Made by a program: the position numbers and the translations under genes. A stretch of DNA of 64,000 bases from Parvularcula maris (GTDB taxonomy: Bacteria; Pseudomonadota; Alphaproteobacteria; Caulobacterales; Parvularculaceae). Each line of letters begins with the position of its first letter. Within the stretch, counting starts at the first letter, position 1. The stretch covers positions 410,735 through 474,734 of the forward strand of contig NZ_JANIBC010000002.1 in assembly GCF_024505085.1 (NCBI RefSeq), written 5' to 3'. The notes below the pieces were generated by a model that worked only from the letters and a program-made list of their open reading frames with translations, had not been told where the DNA came from and ran no database searches. This document shows positions 1 to 9,067 of this stretch, in pieces.

Positions 1-99
1 TTCGAGGTACTGACCGGCGACTACGCCACGGCGAAGAAGAGCTTCGGCCTCAAGCCGGTCGACCCGCTGAAAAGCGTGAAGGCCCGTGCCGCGAGCTGA
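1..99 (+). CDS. C-terminal end of an unidentified protein (partial)
   Basis: An open frame runs from the first base to a TGA at 97-99 and encodes the last 32 residues of a protein that begins before the window. The fragment ends in a basic stretch (KSVKARAAS). It is too short to assign to a family. The window starts inside the gene, so length, start and function cannot be judged. Confidence 0.5.
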   Translation, partial: FEVLTGDYATAKKSFGLKPVDPLKSVKARAAS

Positions 100-107
100 G
101 CTTGGTT

Positions 108-222
108 CTCTCTCCCGCGGGAGAGATCGACATTCATAGTGTCGAGAAAGGGGAAGCAGCCTGGCTTTCCTCCCCTCTCGCCCAATCGGAAGATTTGGAC
201 CTCTCCCCAGGGAGAGGTAGAG
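108..222. repeat. Family D intergenic repeat, copy 1
   Basis: Non-coding element with a CTCTCCCGCGGGAGAG palindrome at its left end and CTCTCCCCAGGGAGAG at its right end. It resembles the element at 28994-29132, and the last bases of the window look like the start of a third copy. It fills the gap between the partial gene and tadA. Confidence 0.5.
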
Positions 223-229
223 CCGCTTC

Positions 230-682
230 ATGACCGATGAGGAAGCGATGGAGCGCGCGATGGAGCTGGCCAGGGCGGCGGCGGAGGCTGGCGAGGTGCC
301 TGTGGGCGCCGTGCTGCTGAGTGCCGAGGGGCAGGTTCTGGCCGAAGCGCATAACGCGCCTATCACCCGCTGCGACCCCTCGGCCCACGCCGAGATGCTG
401 GCGCTGCGCCAGGGGGCGGAGGCGCTCGGCAACTACCGCCTCACCGGCTGCACCTTGGTGGTGACCCTGGAGCCCTGCGCCATGTGCGCGGGCGCCATCA
501 GCCATGCACGCATCGGGCGGCTCGTCTACGGAGCCTCCGACCCCAAGGGCGGGGCGGTGGCGCACGGGCCGGAGCTGTTCGAGCAGCCGACCCTCCACCA
601 CCGGCCCGAGGTCTCAGGCGGTTTGCGGGCGGAGGAGGCTGGCGGTCTCCTCAAGGGTTTCTTCCGTCTGCGCCGCCGGTGA
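230..682 (+). CDS. tadA: tRNA-specific adenosine deaminase TadA
   Basis: Zinc-dependent deaminase of 150 residues, the usual size for TadA, which converts the wobble adenosine 34 of tRNA-Arg(ACG) to inosine in the cytosol. The cytidine/deoxycytidylate deaminase signature is complete: the zinc-binding HAE at residues 53-55, whose Glu is the proton shuttle, and PCAMC at 82-86 supplying two zinc cysteines. ATG start at 230. The last 69 bases overlap the 3' end of the convergent membrane protein gene on the other strand. A guanine deaminase is a less likely alternative because of the length and the TadA-like C-terminus. Confidence 0.88.
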   Translation: MTDEEAMERAMELARAAAEAGEVPVGAVLLSAEGQVLAEAHNAPITRCDPSAHAEMLALRQGAEALGNYRLTGCTLVVTLEPCAMCAGAISHARIGRLVYGASDPKGGAVAHGPELFEQPTLHHRPEVSGGLRAEEAGGLLKGFFRLRRR

Positions 683-1312
683 GCGGGTCAGCTTGAAGGC
701 TGCGCCCGCGCCGATCAGGGCTGCGATGGTGCCGGTGAGGCCGCCGGGGAAGGTCAGGGCGAGGCCCTGGGCCATGGCGACGATGTTCACGCCGAGGGCC
801 ACGACACCGGCGAGGATGGAGACACCGCCCAGCACTTTCGATAGCCCGCTGCTCCGTTTCAGGAGCGCGTAGCCAAGACCGGCTGCGCCCGCGCCGAGAA
901 GAGCCTTGCCGAGGAAGAAAAAGAAGAAGGACAGGTTCAGGACGCCGATGGTGAGGGCGAAGTTCGCCTCGCCCGCCGTGCCGAAATTGCGGAACAGGCC
1001 GATGCCAATGGCCGTCGAGACGAGACCGGCGATGCTGCCGAAGGCGACGGCGTTCCATGAGGCCCGCTCGGAACCAGCCTGCTGGGCGAGACCCAAAGCG
1101 GCGATGGCCCCGATGGCGAAGCCCACCGTTTCGGTCAGCCACACGGTGACGATCTCGCTCCAGCGGTTCGTCACATAGGCCTCGAAGCCCGCATAGCCCG
1201 GCTCGGACGGGCCGCCGAGGGTGCTCATATAGACGGCGGTGGTGGCGACGGGGATGAGAAGCCCGGCGGTCGCGGCGATGCCGGCCCGGCTTCTCTCGGC
1301 ACTGTTGTTCAT
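614..1312 (-). CDS. Multi-pass membrane protein of unknown function
   Basis: A 232-residue protein with about six hydrophobic segments, near residues 12-32, 58-80, 88-108, 122-150, 160-182 and 186-206, rich in Gly and Ala, and with a polar tail. It looks like a small integral membrane protein of the DUF4386 type (weak similarity only). The ATG start is preceded by GGAAG at good distance. It converges on tadA with a 69-base tail overlap and diverges from the acyl-CoA dehydrogenase gene. No catalytic motif was seen. Confidence 0.65.
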   Translation of the reverse strand: MNNSAERSRAGIAATAGLLIPVATTAVYMSTLGGPSEPGYAGFEAYVTNRWSEIVTVWLTETVGFAIGAIAALGLAQQAGSERASWNAVAFGSIAGLVSTAIGIGLFRNFGTAGEANFALTIGVLNLSFFFFFLGKALLGAGAAGLGYALLKRSSGLSKVLGGVSILAGVVALGVNIVAMAQGLALTFPGGLTGTIAALIGAGAAFKLTRSPAAQTEETLEETASLLRPQTA

Positions 1313-1481
1313 GTCAGCTTCCTTTCCGGCCTGTCATGGGCCGATCTGCGTTGGGCCATCATTCGCTGGGGCGGGCCGATCGGTTACACGCGAAGAGCCG
1401 TCTGGCAGCGGAAGCTCTTTGACCCCCTCCCCCGCTGCGTGCGAAGACGGGCCGAACGAGGAAACATCCGAAGGAAGCGCC

Positions 1482-2753
1482 ATGCATTTCGAGCACTCCG
1501 ACAAGACCAAGGATCTGATCCGCCGGGTCGAGGACTTCATGTCGGCCCATGTCTGGGACGGCTACGAGACCTATAAGAAGCAGCACGCCGAGCTGCGCGC
1601 GAAGGGCGACCCCTGGCAGATCCCCCCGGTGATCGAGGAGCTCAAGGACAAGGCGAAGGATGCAGGCCTCTGGAACATGTTCCTGCCCGACAAAGAGCTT
1701 GGCGCGGGGCTGACCAACCTCGAATACGCGCCGATCGCGGAAGTAACCGGCAAGTGCCACATCGCGCCGGAGGTCTTCAACTGCGCCGCCCCCGATACGG
1801 GTAACATGGAGGTGCTCTACAAGTACGGCACCGACGCGCAGAAGGAGGAGTGGCTGATGCCGCTCCTCGACGGCAAGATCCGCTCGGCCTTCCTCATGAC
1901 CGAGCCTGCGGTGGCCTCCTCGGACGCGACGAATATCGAGTGCCGCATCGAGCGCGACGGCGACGAGTATGTCATCAACGGGCGCAAATGGTGGAGCTCC
2001 GGCGCGGGCGATCCTCGGTGTGCCATCTATATCGTGATGGGTAAGACGGACCCCTCCGAGGCGACCTATAAGCAGCAGTCGATGATCCTCGTGCCCGCGA
2101 ACACGCCCGGTATCACGGTGGAGCGTCACCTGCCCGTCTTCGGCTATGACGATGCACCCCACGGCCATATGGAGGTCGTGCTCGACAATGTCCGCGTGCC
2201 TGCCTCAAACATGCTGCTCGGCGAGGGTCGCGGCTTCGAGATCGCCCAAGGGCGCCTAGGGCCGGGCCGCATCCACCACTGCATGAGGACGATCGGCGCG
2301 GCCGAGCGGGCGCTCGAAGCCATGGTCCGGCGCCTCGGCAGCCGCGAGGCGTTCGGCAAGCCGGTCATCAAGCACTCCATCTGGGAACAGAGGATCGGCG
2401 AGGCGCGCATCAATATCGAGATGACCCGTCTCCTCTGCCTCAAAGCCGCCTGGATGATGGACACGGCGGGCAACAAGGCCGCAAAGGGCGAGATCGCCAT
2501 GATCAAGGTGGCAGCGCCGAACATGTGCCTCAAGATCATCGACGACGCGATCCAGGCCCATGGCGGCGCAGGCGTCTCGGACGATTTCCACTTGGCCGAG
2601 ATCTACGCGCATATGAGGACGCTGCGCCTCGCAGACGGGCCGGACGAGGTGCACAACAGGGCGATCTCACGGCTGGAGGCGGGACGCTACTTCAACCGCG
2701 ACGGCTCTGAAGTGGTGCACGGAGCACAGGCCGGATACGGGCAGACATCTTAG
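1482..2753 (+). CDS. Acyl-CoA dehydrogenase, ACAD10/11-like
   Basis: FAD-dependent acyl-CoA dehydrogenase of 423 residues, catalysing the first oxidation of a beta-oxidation cycle and passing electrons to electron-transfer flavoprotein. The three expected parts follow in order: an alpha-helical N-domain, a middle beta-domain (around [13 protein letters not shown] and the WWSSGAG segment), and a C-terminal helical domain ending in the FAD/CoA-binding region with [13 protein letters not shown] and [11 protein letters not shown]. The pattern is that of long-chain ACAD10/ACAD11-type bacterial enzymes. The reading frame is open further upstream, but ATG 1482 has AAGGAAG ahead of it and gives the family N-terminus, so the 81 extra upstream residues are rejected. 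It is a stand-alone gene here. Confidence 0.9.
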   Translation: MHFEHSDKTKDLIRRVEDFMSAHVWDGYETYKKQHAELRAKGDPWQIPPVIEELKDKAKDAGLWNMFLPDKELGAGLTNLEYAPIAEVTGKCHIAPEVFNCAAPDTGNMEVLYKYGTDAQKEEWLMPLLDGKIRSAFLMTEPAVASSDATNIECRIERDGDEYVINGRKWWSSGAGDPRCAIYIVMGKTDPSEATYKQQSMILVPANTPGITVERHLPVFGYDDAPHGHMEVVLDNVRVPASNMLLGEGRGFEIAQGRLGPGRIHHCMRTIGAAERALEAMVRRLGSREAFGKPVIKHSIWEQRIGEARINIEMTRLLCLKAAWMMDTAGNKAAKGEIAMIKVAAPNMCLKIIDDAIQAHGGAGVSDDFHLAEIYAHMRTLRLADGPDEVHNRAISRLEAGRYFNRDGSEVVHGAQAGYGQTS

Positions 2754-2760
2754 TTGAGAG

Positions 2761-2909
2761 GCGCTACCGTCGGCCTGACCGGCCTCCTACTTGAGCGCTT
2801 CGTAGCCGGTCCACCTCAGGTGGAAGAAAAGGTCCGGGGGACCTTTTCTAGGCGGAGAAGGCCACGGCAGTGGCGCTCGACTTCGCTGCGCTCCGCTCGC
2901 GTTCTTCGG
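2761..2909 (+). repeat. Family B three-hairpin repeat, copy 1
   Basis: Intergenic element closely matching 58238-58383. Its core holds three hairpins in a row: TCCACC-tca-GGTGGA, AAAAGGTCC-ggg-GGACCTTTT and GCCAC-ggca-GTGGC, flanked by GCGCTACCG on the left and CGTTCTTCG on the right. Stem sequences differ from the other copies in a compensating way. The rest of the 2754-3025 gap (GGTGGACGCT to about 3005) contains another inverted pair, GTAGGGTGGACGC and GCGTCCACCCTAC. Confidence 0.75.
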
Positions 2910-3025
2910 GGGCGAGGTGATACTCGTAGGGTGGACGCTGGCAGGCGGCCACCTCTTCAGGGGCAAAACGCCGCGCAAGGTGGCCGCTGCTCGCGTCCAC
3001 CCTACGGGGAGAAGATAGTTTCAGC

Positions 3026-3595
3026 CTACGCCGCTTTCGTGGCGCGCCCTGCGTTCCAGGCGAAAGGCTGGAAGGCCTTGTCCACCGGCGTGTCGGCGAT
3101 GTGGTTGACGTAGTTGGACAGCACCTTCTGGGACAGGCCGAGAATCACGTCGAGCACGGCGCGTTTGTCGAAGCCTGCGGCGTAGAAGGCCTCGAGGTCG
3201 TCCTTGGACACCTCGCCTTTCTCGCGCACCACGGACAGGGTGAACTGGCGCAGGGCCTCGAGGCGGCTGTCCGCCAGCGGACGTTCCTCGCGCAGAGCAT
3301 TGGTGACGTCGTCGGAGACGCCTTGGCTCTTCGCAATGGCTGTATGGGCCGGCACGCAGTAGTGGCAGTGGTTCTCGACATTGATCGTCTGCCAGACCAC
3401 CGTGCGCTCCTCATTGGTGAAGGAGGTCGCCTGGAAGAGCTCGTGCAGCTTCTGATAGGCCTCCAAGTGCTGCGGGCTCTCCGCCATCACGCCGTGGAGG
3501 TTGGGGATGGAGCCGAAGGCCTTTTGCGAGCCCTCGAGCAGCGGCTTGGAGCCTTCGGGGGCTGACTGGATATCGTGGATGGTGAAGTCGGACAT
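3026..3595 (-). CDS. Carboxymuconolactone decarboxylase / AhpD-like alkylhydroperoxidase family protein
   Basis: A 189-residue helical protein with the AhpD-type redox motif CHYCVPAH (Cys77, Cys80, His84), where the cysteine pair and nearby histidine form the disulfide relay used in peroxide reduction. Members often act with thioredoxin-like partners or in stress detoxification; the substrate is not known. The start is set by AGGAG shortly before the ATG. It stands alone between a family B repeat and the DUF5666 lipoprotein gene. A 4-carboxymuconolactone decarboxylase proper is unlikely, since no protocatechuate genes are nearby and the CxxC is the AhpD type. Confidence 0.82.
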   Translation of the reverse strand: MSDFTIHDIQSAPEGSKPLLEGSQKAFGSIPNLHGVMAESPQHLEAYQKLHELFQATSFTNEERTVVWQTINVENHCHYCVPAHTAIAKSQGVSDDVTNALREERPLADSRLEALRQFTLSVVREKGEVSKDDLEAFYAAGFDKRAVLDVILGLSQKVLSNYVNHIADTPVDKAFQPFAWNAGRATKAA

Positions 3596-3778
3596 GGTCG
3601 TTCTCCTGATGACGCTACGCTGACAAACGCGCAGCCCTGATGGGTGCTTTCGGCACCTGACAGGGGCATCTTCGCCAAGGACACGGCGAGGTTTCTTCGG
3701 CCACGCAGGCGTGAGAATGGTGGCCCCGCCAAAGCGGGAGAACGAGGGGAAGCCTCGACGGGGCCGTAGAGGGAGAGG

Positions 3779-5389
3779 TTAGTCGCTCTCGCCTTCATCA
3801 TCGTCGGTCTCGATCTCGACCGAGCCTTCTGCGCCGAGGACCATGGCGCCGCTGGTGCAGGCGGCTTCCGTCTTCGCCTTGGCCTTCACCTCATCGCCCT
3901 CGGCGAGCATGGCGTAGAACTCCGCGCTGCCGGTCTCGACATCCCCGATCTCGAAGCCGTCCGGCTCGGAGAGGCCTGTCGTCTCGACGGTTACGTCCAG
4001 AAGCTCGAAGCTGACGCCGCTATTGATGGCACCGACAGGAGCCTTCAGCGAGCAGCCCTCGCCGATGTCGCGGCGGCGGGAGACCTTGGTCCATACCACC
4101 TCGCCGTTCTCGTCCGTGTAGCCCATGGCCCGGACCTTATCCATGACCTGAAGGCGGGCGATGAAGTCGACGGGCTTGAGGCTGCGGCCTGCGCCCTGCT
4201 GGGCGAGCTTGTCCTGGACGCGACTGTCCTCGGTCGGGGTGACGACCACGCCGAGGCGCGTGGTGAAGCTGCCCGTGCCCGTGTCGATCGAGGCGATCTC
4301 GTCCACGATGGCGACGTTGTTCTCGACCTCCACCTCGAACTCGTCGAGCGTGAGAACGCCGCGGCCGTCGAAGGTGCCCTCGATTTCGATCCGCTGGCCG
4401 ACAAAGGGGACGAGCGCGGAGGCGTCGTAGACTTCGAAGGTCTGTCCCGAAACGACGATCGCGTGGATGTCGAGCGTGCTGGTATCGACACGGTCCAGGA
4501 TGCCTTCGATCTCGAAAGCCTCGCCGTCCTCACCGAAACCCTGTTCGGCGCCCAGCTCGATCTCGACGGCGATGTAGTTGTCGTTCTCGTCGATGTCGGC
4601 CTTCACCTCGACAAAGGTGCCGACAAGGTTCTGGCTGATGACGAGGTCGTCTTTCACCTCGGTGGCGGCGGTCACCTCGAAGCGGGCCTCGTTGATGACG
4701 ATGGCCTCGCCGTTGCCGATGACCTCGTCGACGAAGCCCTTGACCTCGATCTCGTCGCCGTCCTCGTCCGGGTCGCCCGCTTCCTGGCGCTCGAGAAGAT
4801 CGACGCGGCTGGCGATGAGGCCGTCGGCGGTCACCGTGCCCGAGACCTCGACGAAGACCGCGCCTCCATGGGCCGGGGAGAGATCGGTCAGGTCGAAGAC
4901 ATTGTCGCCGTTTCTGTCCGTGAAGTCCTCGGAGAGCACGGTCAGCTCATCGACCACCACGTTCTGGCCGACCACCTTGAAGCTGCCCAGAAGCGGATCG
5001 TCGGCATCGGCGTCGATCCGCACGACGGGGCCGCGAATGTCCTCGTCATACTCGACCTCGTCCGCCTCATAGGTGCCGTTGGCGAGACGCCTCGCCTCGA
5101 TACGGACCCTGTGGCCGAGCTTGAGGAGGGACTGGCCGCCGCCCACGCCGTTCTGACCCTCGACCTGGACGATGGTGGAGTTCAGCACCTCGAATTTCTT
5201 GCCGCCCACATGGATGGAGCCGAAGCCGGTGATCGGCCCTTCCACCGTGACCTTCTGGGGAGCGTTGCCTCCGCTCTGCTGGTTCGGGGTGTCCCTGGTG
5301 GGATCGGCGGGGTCGTCGCTGGAGCCGCCGCCGCAGGCGGCAAGTGCGGCTGCAAGCGCGATCATCGATGCGCGAAGCGTAAGTTTCAT
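3779..5389 (-). CDS. DUF5666-repeat lipoprotein
   Basis: Exported 536-residue lipoprotein. A signal peptide ends in LAACGGG, with the lipidated Cys near residue 17, followed by a Ser/Asp linker. The body is a string of beta-rich DUF5666-like units, each with a pattern such as GPITGFGSIHVGG or GILDRVDTSTLDIH followed by G-x-x-V-E-V-K/E-G, as in OB-fold-like repeats. It is very acidic and ends in a D/E-rich tail. ATG 5389 is chosen because GGCAGGA precedes it and the signal peptide then starts cleanly; the frame is open 32 codons further upstream. Function unknown; probably an outer-membrane-anchored periplasmic or surface protein. Confidence 0.78.
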   Translation of the reverse strand: MKLTLRASMIALAAALAACGGGSSDDPADPTRDTPNQQSGGNAPQKVTVEGPITGFGSIHVGGKKFEVLNSTIVQVEGQNGVGGGQSLLKLGHRVRIEARRLANGTYEADEVEYDEDIRGPVVRIDADADDPLLGSFKVVGQNVVVDELTVLSEDFTDRNGDNVFDLTDLSPAHGGAVFVEVSGTVTADGLIASRVDLLERQEAGDPDEDGDEIEVKGFVDEVIGNGEAIVINEARFEVTAATEVKDDLVISQNLVGTFVEVKADIDENDNYIAVEIELGAEQGFGEDGEAFEIEGILDRVDTSTLDIHAIVVSGQTFEVYDASALVPFVGQRIEIEGTFDGRGVLTLDEFEVEVENNVAIVDEIASIDTGTGSFTTRLGVVVTPTEDSRVQDKLAQQGAGRSLKPVDFIARLQVMDKVRAMGYTDENGEVVWTKVSRRRDIGEGCSLKAPVGAINSGVSFELLDVTVETTGLSEPDGFEIGDVETGSAEFYAMLAEGDEVKAKAKTEAACTSGAMVLGAEGSVEIETDDDEGESD

Positions 5390-5674
5390 GAATTCCTGCC
5401 CTTTTGTTCTTGCCCTGAAGCCGCCTATCCAAACGAACACGCAGCCGTGAGGCGAATGAGTTTTTGGCAAGCCGCCGGCACCCACCGGTAGCTTGTGGCT
5501 TGGGGAGAAAATGAGCGGCGGTTCTCACCGGGCGGTTCGCAGACGCTGTCGGACTTGTTTCAAATGCCCGCCGACAGCCCTCCTATCGTCCTTTCCGAAA
5601 ACGACGAGCTTTCACCTGCCCTCACCCTCACTCGGCTCTGGCCCTCCTAGGTCCAGGCGCCTTAGGTCGAACCC

Positions 5675-6781
5675 ATGAACGAGGTCCCGCCCATCATCCT
5701 TTGCAGCGCCGGCATCGTCGTCGGCGCGCTATCGCTACTGATCGCAGCGCTTTTGAGGGCGAAGGCGGGGCGGGCGGTGACGTTTTGGGGCGTTCTCTTC
5801 TCGGCCTCGGTCATCGGGCTGTCTCTCGAGGACCTGCTGCCGCCGCCCTACGACCACGGCGCGGGGCTGGCGGCCACCTTGATGGCGGGGAGCTTCTGGC
5901 CCTTTACGCTCTACCTCTTCGGCACGGACCGACGGAGGGAGGTCGTGCTCGGGCCGATGGCGGTGATCATGACCGTCTTTGTTGTTGGGCACCTCTTTCC
6001 CATCCACCGGGAGGCCATGCTGGTGCACCGCTTCGTCATGATCGCTATCGGCGCCATGGTGGTGGGACTGGTCTGGCGCAGCGAGGAGGACGACCTCGAC
6101 CCGGTGCGGCGGCAGATCAGACGCCCGCTGATCGGGCTGATCGGCGTCTGGGTGGTCTTCGTGTCGTTCCTCGGCGCGCTGGCGAGTTTCGGGCTGCGGC
6201 CCGATGCCTTTCTCTTCGTGGACGAGATGGGCACGGCGGTGATCGCGCTCATCGGCACGATCCTGTTCACCGCGCCGCGGCCAGGTCTCTTCGCCGCGCC
6301 TAGAGCGGCGCCGCCGCAGCCGGAGCTGAAGCAGCACGCCGACACCCGCCTCCTCGAAGCCCTGCGCCGGGCCATGGAGGAGGACGAAGCCTGGCGCGAG
6401 GAGGGTCTGACCGTGGGCGCCCTGGCCGAGAAGCTCGGCACCCAGGAGCACCACCTCCGGCCCCTCATCAACCGCGAGCTCGGCTACCGGAACTTCGCCG
6501 CCTTCATCAACGAGCACCGACTGAGGGAGGCCAAGAGACGGCTGCGGGCGGAGGAGCACGCCTCGGACACGGTGGCGAGCATCGCCTTTGCCTGCGGCTT
6601 CGCCTCCCTCGGCCCCTTCGGCCGGGCCTTCAAGGCGGCGGAGGGGGTGACGCCGTCGCAGTACCGCCGGGGGGCTGGCCGATCCTCGAAAAAGCTCACC
6701 GATTTCGAAGAAGGGGGCGCTAGGTCCGGGATCGGCGAGACGGAGACCTCCCGCCCCGGCAGTCTGCAGGTCGATGCCTGA
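5675..6781 (+). CDS. Membrane-anchored AraC-family transcriptional regulator
   Basis: A 368-residue protein with two parts. Residues 1-215 contain about six hydrophobic helices, and residues 235-345 form an AraC/XylS-type double helix-turn-helix (LTVGALAEKLGTQEHHLRPLINRELG, then SIAFACGFASLGPFGRAFK). This membrane-sensor plus AraC layout is known in regulators that respond to membrane or extracellular signals. It lies 17 bases upstream of the fatty acid hydroxylase gene on the same strand, so the pair is probably one operon and the regulator may control the enzyme. The C-terminal 25 residues after the HTH are polar and unassigned. Confidence 0.82.
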   Translation: MNEVPPIILCSAGIVVGALSLLIAALLRAKAGRAVTFWGVLFSASVIGLSLEDLLPPPYDHGAGLAATLMAGSFWPFTLYLFGTDRRREVVLGPMAVIMTVFVVGHLFPIHREAMLVHRFVMIAIGAMVVGLVWRSEEDDLDPVRRQIRRPLIGLIGVWVVFVSFLGALASFGLRPDAFLFVDEMGTAVIALIGTILFTAPRPGLFAAPRAAPPQPELKQHADTRLLEALRRAMEEDEAWREEGLTVGALAEKLGTQEHHLRPLINRELGYRNFAAFINEHRLREAKRRLRAEEHASDTVASIAFACGFASLGPFGRAFKAAEGVTPSQYRRGAGRSSKKLTDFEEGGARSGIGETETSRPGSLQVDA

Positions 6782-6798
6782 CAACAAGGAGACGAGCC

Positions 6799-7608
6799 AT
6801 GGACATTCTGACCGAGTGGGCGATGCGCGTGCCCCACGGCATCGTCCGCGACCTGGAGCGCTACGCCATCGCAACGCTGATCGTCTGGTTCGTGTTGTGG
6901 GTGGCGCTGCGCTCGGTGCTGCACTTCCGCAAGATCAGAGAGGACAGCCCGGCCCGCTCGCAGATGCTGATGGAGTTCCTGCACTCGCTTCGTTCCATCG
7001 CCATCTTCTCGGTGATGGGGTCCCTCATCTGGCTCGTCTACCGGCTGGACCTCGCCCCCTGGGAGGAGGTGAACGAGAGGCTCACCGGCCCTTACTGGTT
7101 CTGGGGGTCGATCGCGGCGATGATCGTGGCCCACGACGCCTACTACTACTGGACCCACCGCTGGATGCACCAGCCGAGGAACTTCCGCCTCTGGCACCGG
7201 CGCCACCATCGTTCGAACAACCCCTCCCCCTTCACCGCCTACAGCTTCGACATCCGCGAGGCGGCGCTGATGGTGAGCTTCATCCTGGGCTGGGAGCTGA
7301 TCGTGCCGAACCCGCATGGCTCAACGGGGATGTACGTCATGATCCTCCTGTTCAAGAACACGCTCTTGCATTCGGGCTACGAGCTGATGCCGCGCTGGAG
7401 GGGGAAACCGCTCCTCGACTGGATGACGACGACCGTGCATCACGACCTCCACCACAAGCGGGCGGGCACGAATTTCGGGCTCTACTTCACCTGGTGGGAC
7501 CGCTGGGGCGGCACCGAGGACCCCACCTACCACGCCGAGTTCGACCGGGTGACGAGCCAGTGGGGCAGAAAGAAGCTCCCCCTCGCCCCCGCCGCGCCGC
7601 TGGTCTGA
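6799..7608 (+). CDS. Sterol desaturase / fatty acid hydroxylase family protein
   Basis: Integral membrane di-iron enzyme of 269 residues. The histidine clusters that hold the two irons are present: HDAYYYWTHRWMH, HRRHH and HHDLHH. Four hydrophobic segments place these clusters on the cytoplasmic face. The family uses O2 to hydroxylate or desaturate sterols, carotenoids or fatty acids; the substrate cannot be read from sequence. ATG 6799 follows an AAGGAG-like site and lies 17 bases after the membrane AraC regulator, which suggests co-transcription and perhaps regulation by membrane state. Confidence 0.87.
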   Translation: MDILTEWAMRVPHGIVRDLERYAIATLIVWFVLWVALRSVLHFRKIREDSPARSQMLMEFLHSLRSIAIFSVMGSLIWLVYRLDLAPWEEVNERLTGPYWFWGSIAAMIVAHDAYYYWTHRWMHQPRNFRLWHRRHHRSNNPSPFTAYSFDIREAALMVSFILGWELIVPNPHGSTGMYVMILLFKNTLLHSGYELMPRWRGKPLLDWMTTTVHHDLHHKRAGTNFGLYFTWWDRWGGTEDPTYHAEFDRVTSQWGRKKLPLAPAAPLV

Positions 7609-7624
7609 AGCCCCTTCCCCTCCG

Positions 7625-7749
7625 CCGTCATCCCGGAAGGCGCACAGCGCCTATCCGGGACCCATGGAACGGGCCGAACAAGCTACGCTGCCGTTGTAGC
7701 TGCAGTCACCCATAGGCCATGGGTCCCGACTCTTCGGCCGGGATGACGG
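7625..7749. repeat. Family A palindromic repeat, copy 1
   Basis: Long imperfect inverted repeat that opens with CCGTCATCCCGG and closes with CCGGGATGACGG, with inner arms TATCCGGGACCCATGG and CCATGGGTCCCG around a variable centre. It lies between the hydroxylase gene and the Lrp-type gene. Other copies are at 32224, 34992, 54101, 54572 and 58551, with a variant at 42384. Confidence 0.8.
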
Positions 7750-7819
7750 CGCATCCTCCTTGTGCAAACCCGCGCTACTCGTGAAGAGAGGGAGAAGGTC
7801 CGGCAACAAGGAGCCCGCC

Positions 7820-8083
7820 ATGCGCAAGGTCTATGTCCTCATCAAATGCGAGCTCGGCAGAGCCTATGAGGTGGCGGAGAAGCTGGGCTGGCTGGAGCGG
7901 GGGCCGGAGGTGGACTCGATCTCCGGCGAGCACGACCTCATCGCGAGGCTCTATCTCGAGCATGACGAGGATATCGGCCGGGTGATCGCCAACGAGATCC
8001 ACGCGGTACCGGGCATCAAGGACACCCAGACCCTGATCTGCTTCAAGGCCTTCTCCAAGGACGAGGGTCCCAAGGCCGAGTGA
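7820..8083 (+). CDS. Stand-alone Lrp/AsnC ligand-binding (RAM) domain protein
   Basis: An 87-residue protein consisting only of the effector-binding ferredoxin-like domain of Lrp/AsnC regulators (VYVLIKCELGRAYEVAEKL, then EHDLIARLYLEH and IPGIKDTQT-like ends), with no DNA-binding helix-turn-helix. Such stand-alone RAM proteins form oligomers and bind amino acids or similar small molecules. ATG 7820 is preceded by AACAAGGAG; the frame is open 20 codons further upstream but without a ribosome site. Partner and ligand are unknown. Confidence 0.82.
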   Translation: MRKVYVLIKCELGRAYEVAEKLGWLERGPEVDSISGEHDLIARLYLEHDEDIGRVIANEIHAVPGIKDTQTLICFKAFSKDEGPKAE

Positions 8084-8140
8084 ACCTCTGGCCCGGTCGT
8101 CTGTTCAGCTTTCAGCGGCCACACGAGGAGGAGCCTGACC

Positions 8141-8812
8141 ATGGCGCAGCAGCACGCAGCGAGGGCAGAGACCGGCGGTGATATGGACGATGCCCTGCGC
8201 GAGCGCTTCGAATGGCTGCCCTACAGGCTCCTAGGCGGGGCGGCTCTTTTGGGCTGCGCTGCGGCCCTCATCGCCGACGTGGTGATGTGGTTTCTCGTGG
8301 AGGGCTACTCGCCGGCGGCGCAGACCATCAGCGAGCTTGGGGCGGGGCCTCACCAGGCCGTCCAGGACGGCGGGATCACGGCGTTCTCGATCGGCACGGC
8401 CCTCCTCGGGCTGGGGCTGACCCTGCGCGGGCGCGGCGGACGGACGGCCATGTCGGTCCGGGCGGCGGTGTTCCTCCTGGCCGTGGTGATCGCCGCCATC
8501 GCGCTCTATAACGAGTACGGCGACGGGGACACGGACGGGCTGGAGATCCACCGCTATCTTCTGGGGGCGCTCTACCTCCTCGTGCCCTTCATCCTTTTCT
8601 TCGGCCACCGCGCAGCCCCCATTAGGCATAAGAGCACCAAACAGGTCTGCCGCTACGCCGCCATCGGCTGGCTGGTGCTGGCGCCCCTCTTCTTCGTGGT
8701 CCCCGAGGGCTGGAACGGCGCCTATGAGCGGGCACTGGCTCTGGTGCTCGTGGGGGCGGTGGGCATCTCCGCCTGGCGCCTCTTCCGCAGCCCGGCGGAA
8801 GAGACCGACTAG
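8141..8812 (+). CDS. DUF998 family membrane protein
   Basis: Multi-pass membrane protein of 223 residues with six hydrophobic segments and the DUF998 hallmark TISELGAGPHQ between helices 1 and 2. Another polar loop contains NEYGDGDTDG. The function of DUF998 proteins is unknown. ATG 8141 has GGAGGAG upstream. It lies 57 bases behind the RAM-domain gene and may share its transcript. Confidence 0.75.
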   Translation: MAQQHAARAETGGDMDDALRERFEWLPYRLLGGAALLGCAAALIADVVMWFLVEGYSPAAQTISELGAGPHQAVQDGGITAFSIGTALLGLGLTLRGRGGRTAMSVRAAVFLLAVVIAAIALYNEYGDGDTDGLEIHRYLLGALYLLVPFILFFGHRAAPIRHKSTKQVCRYAAIGWLVLAPLFFVVPEGWNGAYERALALVLVGAVGISAWRLFRSPAEETD

Positions 8813-9067
8813 CCGCGAGGCTGTCCCCCGATTACGGGGCCGGGCAGAGCGGCTCTCTCGAAGCATCTCGAACGGTTCGCTTCATCAACAGGCAGGAATT
8901 GTTCTGCCCGTTTTACGGCCTAATTTGAGACAACAGCGCTACAGACCGCGCCATTACTGGTTTTCATCGGCCCCAACTTTTTTATAGTTAAGTCATATTA
9001 GCTATCTCTTTTAGTACGTTTTTATAAAAGTCCGACGCAGATTGCCCTCAGAACGAACGAGGGCGAT
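8813..9067. promoter_or_regulatory. AT-rich leader of the GD-repeat subtilase, with an SD-pairing hairpin
   Basis: The 255-base gap becomes strongly AT-rich at 8960-9030 (for example TTTTTTATAG and TTTTTATAAAAG), unlike its surroundings, and should hold the promoter of the gene at 9068. At 9044-9064 the sequence GCCCTC-agaacgaac-GAGGGC can form a 6-bp GC hairpin whose 3' arm is the SD GAGGG, three bases before ATG 9068. The promoter itself could not be pinned to a single -35/-10 pair. Confidence 0.4.

Noticed and set aside
1239..1481. 81-codon N-terminal extension of the acyl-CoA dehydrogenase
   Set aside because: No family similarity in the extension and a good ribosome site before ATG 1482.
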